Source of the DNA: Candidatus Bathyarchaeota archaeon
Lineage (GTDB): Archaea > Thermoproteota > Bathyarchaeia > Bathyarchaeales > DTEX01
Direction of reading: 5' to 3'
Length of the DNA stretch: 8,043 bases
Assembly (NCBI GenBank): GCA_026414245.1
Contig: JAOAJJ010000009.1
Span: 8,202 to 16,244, forward strand
Part shown: positions 4,779-8,043 of the stretch, one piece after another
Position numbering within the stretch: the stretch's first letter is position 1
Layout: the number at the start of each line of letters is the position of its first letter
Translations under genes and position numbers: made by a program
The notes under the pieces: generated by a model
What the model was told of the DNA's origin: nothing
Database searches by the model: none
The model's input: the letters and a program-made list of their open reading frames with translations, nothing else

Positions 4779-5978
4779 GTGAAGAGAATAGTTTTAGCCT
4801 ATTCGGGAGGCTTAGACACATCTGTGCTCATAAAATGGCTCCAAGAAAAATATGGCGCCGAAGTCATAACCGTAACACTCGACGTCGGCCAGAGAGAGGA
4901 TTTAAAGGCTATTGAGGAAAAAGCCTACAGGCTAGGAGTTCTAAAGCACTATTCAATCGACGCTAAAGACGAGTTCGCCAGAAACTATGTTTTTCCCGCC
5001 ATTAAAGCCAACGCACTCTATGAGGGCAAATATCCAGTTAGCACTGCGCTCTCAAGGCCGCTGATAGCCTCGAAACTCGTTGAGGTTGCTGAAAGGGAGC
5101 ATGCAGATGCCGTTGCGCATGGGTGTACTGGCAAGGGCAATGACCAAGTCCGCATAGAGGTCTCCGTTAAGGCACTGAACCCGAACCTTAAGGTTATAGC
5201 GCCCATCAGGGAGTGGAATATGACGCGGGACGCTGAGATAGATTTCGCGAGGGAGCATGGTATACCTATCCTGGTCGATAAAGGCAAACCCTACAGCATA
5301 GACCAGAATCTTTGGGGCCGCTCAATAGAGTGCGGGATACTTGAGCACCCGGATAAGGAGCCGCCTGAAGACGCATTTGAATGGACAGTTGCGCCGGAGA
5401 AGGCGCCCAATGAGCCGGAATACGTTAGCATAGAGTTTGAGTCCGGTGTTCCAGTAGCCTTGAACGGTAGGAGCATGGAGCCCGTCAATCTCATCGAGAG
5501 CCTCAACAGTATCGCTGGAAGGCATGGGGTTGGACGAATAGACCATATGGAGGATCGCCTTGTCGGGATAAAGTCCCGTGAAGTCTATGAGTGTCCTGCT
5601 GCGACAGTTATAATAGAGGCGCATAAAGACCTTGAGAAGCTAGTCTTAACTAGGCATGAAGTTCTCTTCAAACAGCATATTGACGCTGAGTGGGCTTACC
5701 TCGTTTACGCTGGGTTATGGATGGATCCGCTGAAGGAGGATTTAGACGCATTCATCAATAAGACTCAGGAGAGGGTTAACGGCGAGGTTAGGGTTAAGCT
5801 CTTTAAGGGTAATGGGCTGGTTGTTGGGCGCTCTTCGCCTTACTCGCTTTATGACATACATTTAGCCACATATAATATTGACACAACCTTCAACCAAGCC
5901 TCTTCAGCCGGGTTTATTGAGCTTTGGGGTCTACCAACAAGGGTTGCTAGGGCGCTTAAGAGGATTGGGAAGGGCTGA
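4779..5978 (+). CDS. argG: Argininosuccinate synthase
   Basis: Joins citrulline and aspartate using ATP to give argininosuccinate, the penultimate step of arginine synthesis, in the cytoplasm. The protein has 399 residues, the normal length. The N-terminal nucleotide-binding loop reads LAYSGGLDTSV, with SGGLDTS at 9-15. HGCTGKGNDQVRIE (114-127) carries residues that bind citrulline, aspartate and ATP. SIDQNLWGRSIECGILEHP lies at about 173-191. All family signatures are intact. GTG 4779 gives the usual MKRIVLAYSGG beginning. A TTG at 4776 would add one residue, and I cannot exclude it because the Shine-Dalgarno GAGGAG (4759-4764) lies rather far from both. argH follows after six bases, so the two are co-transcribed. 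Confidence 0.97.
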   Translation: MKRIVLAYSGGLDTSVLIKWLQEKYGAEVITVTLDVGQREDLKAIEEKAYRLGVLKHYSIDAKDEFARNYVFPAIKANALYEGKYPVSTALSRPLIASKLVEVAEREHADAVAHGCTGKGNDQVRIEVSVKALNPNLKVIAPIREWNMTRDAEIDFAREHGIPILVDKGKPYSIDQNLWGRSIECGILEHPDKEPPEDAFEWTVAPEKAPNEPEYVSIEFESGVPVALNGRSMEPVNLIESLNSIAGRHGVGRIDHMEDRLVGIKSREVYECPAATVIIEAHKDLEKLVLTRHEVLFKQHIDAEWAYLVYAGLWMDPLKEDLDAFINKTQERVNGEVRVKLFKGNGLVVGRSSPYSLYDIHLATYNIDTTFNQASSAGFIELWGLPTRVARALKRIGKG

Positions 5979-5984
5979 AACAAG

Positions 5985-7481
5985 ATGTCTGAGCTGCTTC
6001 GGGGCGGTAGGCTCACAGGATCTAGGAAAGATATTATCGAGTTTACCTCCTCAATTGAAAGCGACGTTAAACTAACTAAACATGTTGTGAACATCAATAG
6101 GGCTCACATAATAATGCTGATAGAGAACAAGATATTATGCGCGGAGGAGGGCTCAAAGATTCTAGCGGCTCTAACGGGTCTAGAGGATAGGCTGACCCCC
6201 AGACCGGGCGTCGAGGATGTTCACATGCTGGTTGAGGAAGAGGTTATAAAGAGCTTAGGGATGGATGTTGGCGGAAACCTCAATTTGGCTAAGAGCCGAA
6301 ACGATCAGGTCGCTGCAGCCATAAGGATGGCTTTAAGGGAGGAGCTGCTCGACATAATGGAGCTAACCGTTAACCTTCAAAAATCTCTCATAGAGGCGGC
6401 TGAAAAGAACATCGACGCCATCATTCCCGGATACACTCATTTACAGCCAGCCCAGCCGACAACCTTCGCCCATTATCTGCTGGCGCAATCTGATATTCTT
6501 GGAAGAAGCCTGGAGAGGCTGCTCAGCGCCTATGGGCGCGTTAATCTGTGCCCAATGGGCTCCGGAGCCCTGGCGACAACAAGTTTCCCCATTAACCGCG
6601 AGAGGGTTGCGGAGCTGTTGGGCTTTAATGGGCTTGTGGAGAACTCGCTTGACGCTGTTAGCTCGAGGGATTTTCTACTTGAGGTTTTGGCAGCCCTATC
6701 CATTATAGCTGTTGACTTAAGCCGCTTAGCCGAAGACCTTATTTTATGGTCTTCTATGGAGTTTGACTTAATAGAACTTCCAGACGAATTCACCTCAACG
6801 AGCAGCATAATGCCCCAAAAGAAGAACCCGGAGATCCTTGAGGTTATAAGGGCTAGAATGGGTTTAATTATAGGCGACTTCACGGCTGCCTCAGTGATCT
6901 TAAAGGGTCTTCCATCAACATATAATCTAGACTTTCAGGAGGCCACACCTAAGCTCTGGGATGCATGCAGAATTATGCGTGAATCGCTGATAATGCTGTC
7001 AAATCTAATCTTGAGCATAAGGGTTAAGGAGGAAGCCATAAAGAAGCCCTATCTAAGCTTTTTAACGGCTACTGAGCTCGCAAACATGCTCGCCAGAAAC
7101 CATAACATTCCATTTAGACTAGCCCATAAGATCGTAGGGGCATTAGTTAAAGCCCTAATAAACGAGGGGAAAACCCTCCACAACGCTACACCCGAGAAGC
7201 TGGCGGAGATTTCAAAGGAGATTTTAAGCTCATCCTCACCGGTGCATGTTAGTGCTGAAGAACTGCGGAGAGCAACCGATCCAACATGGTTTGTGGAATC
7301 CCACAGCGCTAGAGGAGGCCCCTCTAGGAGTGAAGTTAAGAGGATGATCACGTCTAGAAGGACTGTGCTCAACCAATATAAAAGCAGCGTAGAGGCTCTT
7401 AGAAAGCGCATTAAAGAATCGATTAGCATACTAAACACCATAGCCGAGACATACACTTCCCAGGCAGCCCAAAAACCATAA
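5985..7481 (+). CDS. argH: Argininosuccinate lyase
   Basis: Splits argininosuccinate into arginine and fumarate, the last step of arginine synthesis. It belongs to the fumarase/aspartase superfamily and works as a tetramer with active sites made of three chains. The N-terminus LRGGRLTGSRKDIIEFTSS matches archaeal lyases. GYTHLQPAQPTTF carries the conserved His152. The superfamily signature SSIMPQKKNPE has its serine pair at 273-274, and the flexible loop includes the catalytic serine. The residue before the pair is Thr where many homologues have Gly. At 498 residues it is longer than the usual 455-470, mostly from a C-terminal tail after SARGGPSRSEVKRMI that is basic and helical (QYKSSVEALRKRIKESI). 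ATG 5985 follows the argG stop by six bases, which implies translational coupling or reinitiation, since no strong Shine-Dalgarno is seen. Confidence 0.96.
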   Translation: MSELLRGGRLTGSRKDIIEFTSSIESDVKLTKHVVNINRAHIIMLIENKILCAEEGSKILAALTGLEDRLTPRPGVEDVHMLVEEEVIKSLGMDVGGNLNLAKSRNDQVAAAIRMALREELLDIMELTVNLQKSLIEAAEKNIDAIIPGYTHLQPAQPTTFAHYLLAQSDILGRSLERLLSAYGRVNLCPMGSGALATTSFPINRERVAELLGFNGLVENSLDAVSSRDFLLEVLAALSIIAVDLSRLAEDLILWSSMEFDLIELPDEFTSTSSIMPQKKNPEILEVIRARMGLIIGDFTAASVILKGLPSTYNLDFQEATPKLWDACRIMRESLIMLSNLILSIRVKEEAIKKPYLSFLTATELANMLARNHNIPFRLAHKIVGALVKALINEGKTLHNATPEKLAEISKEILSSSSPVHVSAEELRRATDPTWFVESHSARGGPSRSEVKRMITSRRTVLNQYKSSVEALRKRIKESISILNTIAETYTSQAAQKP

Positions 7482-7482
7482 A

Positions 7483-7491
7483 GTTTAAATT
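7483..7491 (+). promoter_or_regulatory. Possible internal promoter for carA
   Basis: GTTTAAATT, right after the argH stop, matches a TATA box. It would start transcription near 7508-7516, just before the carA start. carA may thus have its own promoter besides read-through from argGH. Confidence 0.3.
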
Positions 7492-7522
7492 TTCGTTTAG
7501 CTTTTGCTTGAGGAAGGGTTCA

Positions 7523-8043
7523 TTGAAGCGCGAAAAAAGACCCGAAAAAACGAAGGCCGTGAAGGCCGGTAAGGCGGTTCTAGTTCTCGAGGATGGGTCA
7601 TTCTTCATCGGTAGGGGCTTTGGAGCCGTTAGGAAGATTTCCGGTGAAGTTGTCTTTTCGACAGGCATGGTTGGCTACCCTGAGTCCCTAACAGACCCAT
7701 CATACTATGGACAGATTTTAACATTAACATACCCGCTCATTGGAAATTATGGTGTCCCAGCATACGACTGCAATGAATTCGGCGTCCCCGTAAAATTTGA
7801 ATCCGTCGGGATTAAGGTGACTGGGCTAGTGATCCAGGAGCTATGTGAAAAACCGCATCACTGGGCTTCTAGGAGAACGCTTGATGAATGGCTTGGAAGC
7901 GAAGGGATCCCGGGAATATATGGTATAGACACTAGGCGCTTAACGAAGAGGCTCCGTGAGAAAGGAGTCATGCTCGGCATCCTCCAAGTATGCGAGGAGG
8001 GTGAGGAGCCAAACATAGATAGGCTGCTGGAGGAGGTTAAGAG
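7523..8043 (+). CDS. carA: Carbamoyl-phosphate synthase small subunit, N-terminal part (3' end outside window)
   Basis: The small subunit releases ammonia from glutamine and channels it to CarB, which makes carbamoyl phosphate for arginine and pyrimidines. The 173 visible residues cover the N-terminal small-subunit domain: VLEDGSFFIGRGFGA, then FSTGMVGYPESLTDPSYYGQ from residue 45, the YPLIGNYGVP motif, and GIDTRRLTKRLREKG from 134. The glutaminase domain with its Cys-His-Glu triad lies beyond the window. TTG 7523 is chosen because GAGGAAGGG (7510-7518) stands four bases before it. A GTG at 7559 would remove a basic 12-residue extension and give an N-terminus closer to the usual one, but has no comparable ribosome site. 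Its place after argGH suggests that this enzyme mainly serves arginine or is shared; carB probably follows. Confidence 0.95.
   Translation, partial: MKREKRPEKTKAVKAGKAVLVLEDGSFFIGRGFGAVRKISGEVVFSTGMVGYPESLTDPSYYGQILTLTYPLIGNYGVPAYDCNEFGVPVKFESVGIKVTGLVIQELCEKPHHWASRRTLDEWLGSEGIPGIYGIDTRRLTKRLREKGVMLGILQVCEEGEEPNIDRLLEEVK

Noticed and set aside
5052..5624. Several long minus-strand frames inside argG
   Set aside because: They are antisense shadows of a strongly coding, fully conserved gene and show no domain features.
6499..7456. Plus- and minus-strand alternative frames inside argH
   Set aside because: They overlap an intact argH and have low-complexity Ser/Leu-rich translations typical of shadow frames.

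Overview
The window looks archaeal. Genes are preceded by archaeal-type TATA boxes (for example TTTAAATAA at 1141-1149) and G-rich Shine-Dalgarno sequences. GTG and TTG starts are used, and the proteins have archaeal family character: a [4Fe-4S] family 4 uracil-DNA glycosylase, a COG2150-type ACT protein and an argG-argH-carA cluster. A TACK-type lineage such as Bathyarchaeia is a reasonable guess, but it rests on gene content and style only.

Layout. Positions 1-516 hold the 3' end of a uracil-DNA glycosylase gene. An AT-rich stretch (517-891) follows, with inverted repeats, a possible frameshifted minus-strand gene remnant and the promoter of a 55-residue ribbon-helix-helix (RHH) protein (892-1059). 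A short gap with a TATA box and an 18-bp perfect palindrome leads to an amino-type DNA methyltransferase (1203-2426). Eighteen bases later comes a small protein with a PD-(D/E)XK-nuclease-like pattern (2445-2894). Its reading frame appears to continue, shifted by one base, to 2959. A T-tract and another palindrome close this AT-rich block. A TIM-barrel sugar isomerase/epimerase follows (3116-3949), convergent with an ACT-domain protein on the minus strand (3989-4666). A compact divergent promoter region (4667-4775) separates the latter from argG (4779-5978), argH (5985-7481) and the start of carA (7523 to the window end).

How the genes work together. argG, argH and carA belong to one pathway: CarA with CarB makes carbamoyl phosphate, ArgG joins citrulline to aspartate, and ArgH releases arginine and fumarate. 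The divergent ACT-domain protein is a plausible amino-acid-responsive partner. The 892-2959 block is the accessory part. It is a candidate type II restriction-modification island, compact and possibly decaying, with its own RHH regulator and palindromic candidate operators. It is AT-rich compared with the arg genes: hand counts give 18/60 G+C at 1501-1560 and 25/60 at 2041-2100, against 32/60 at 5401-5460 and 27/60 at 6241-6300. This suggests recent acquisition.
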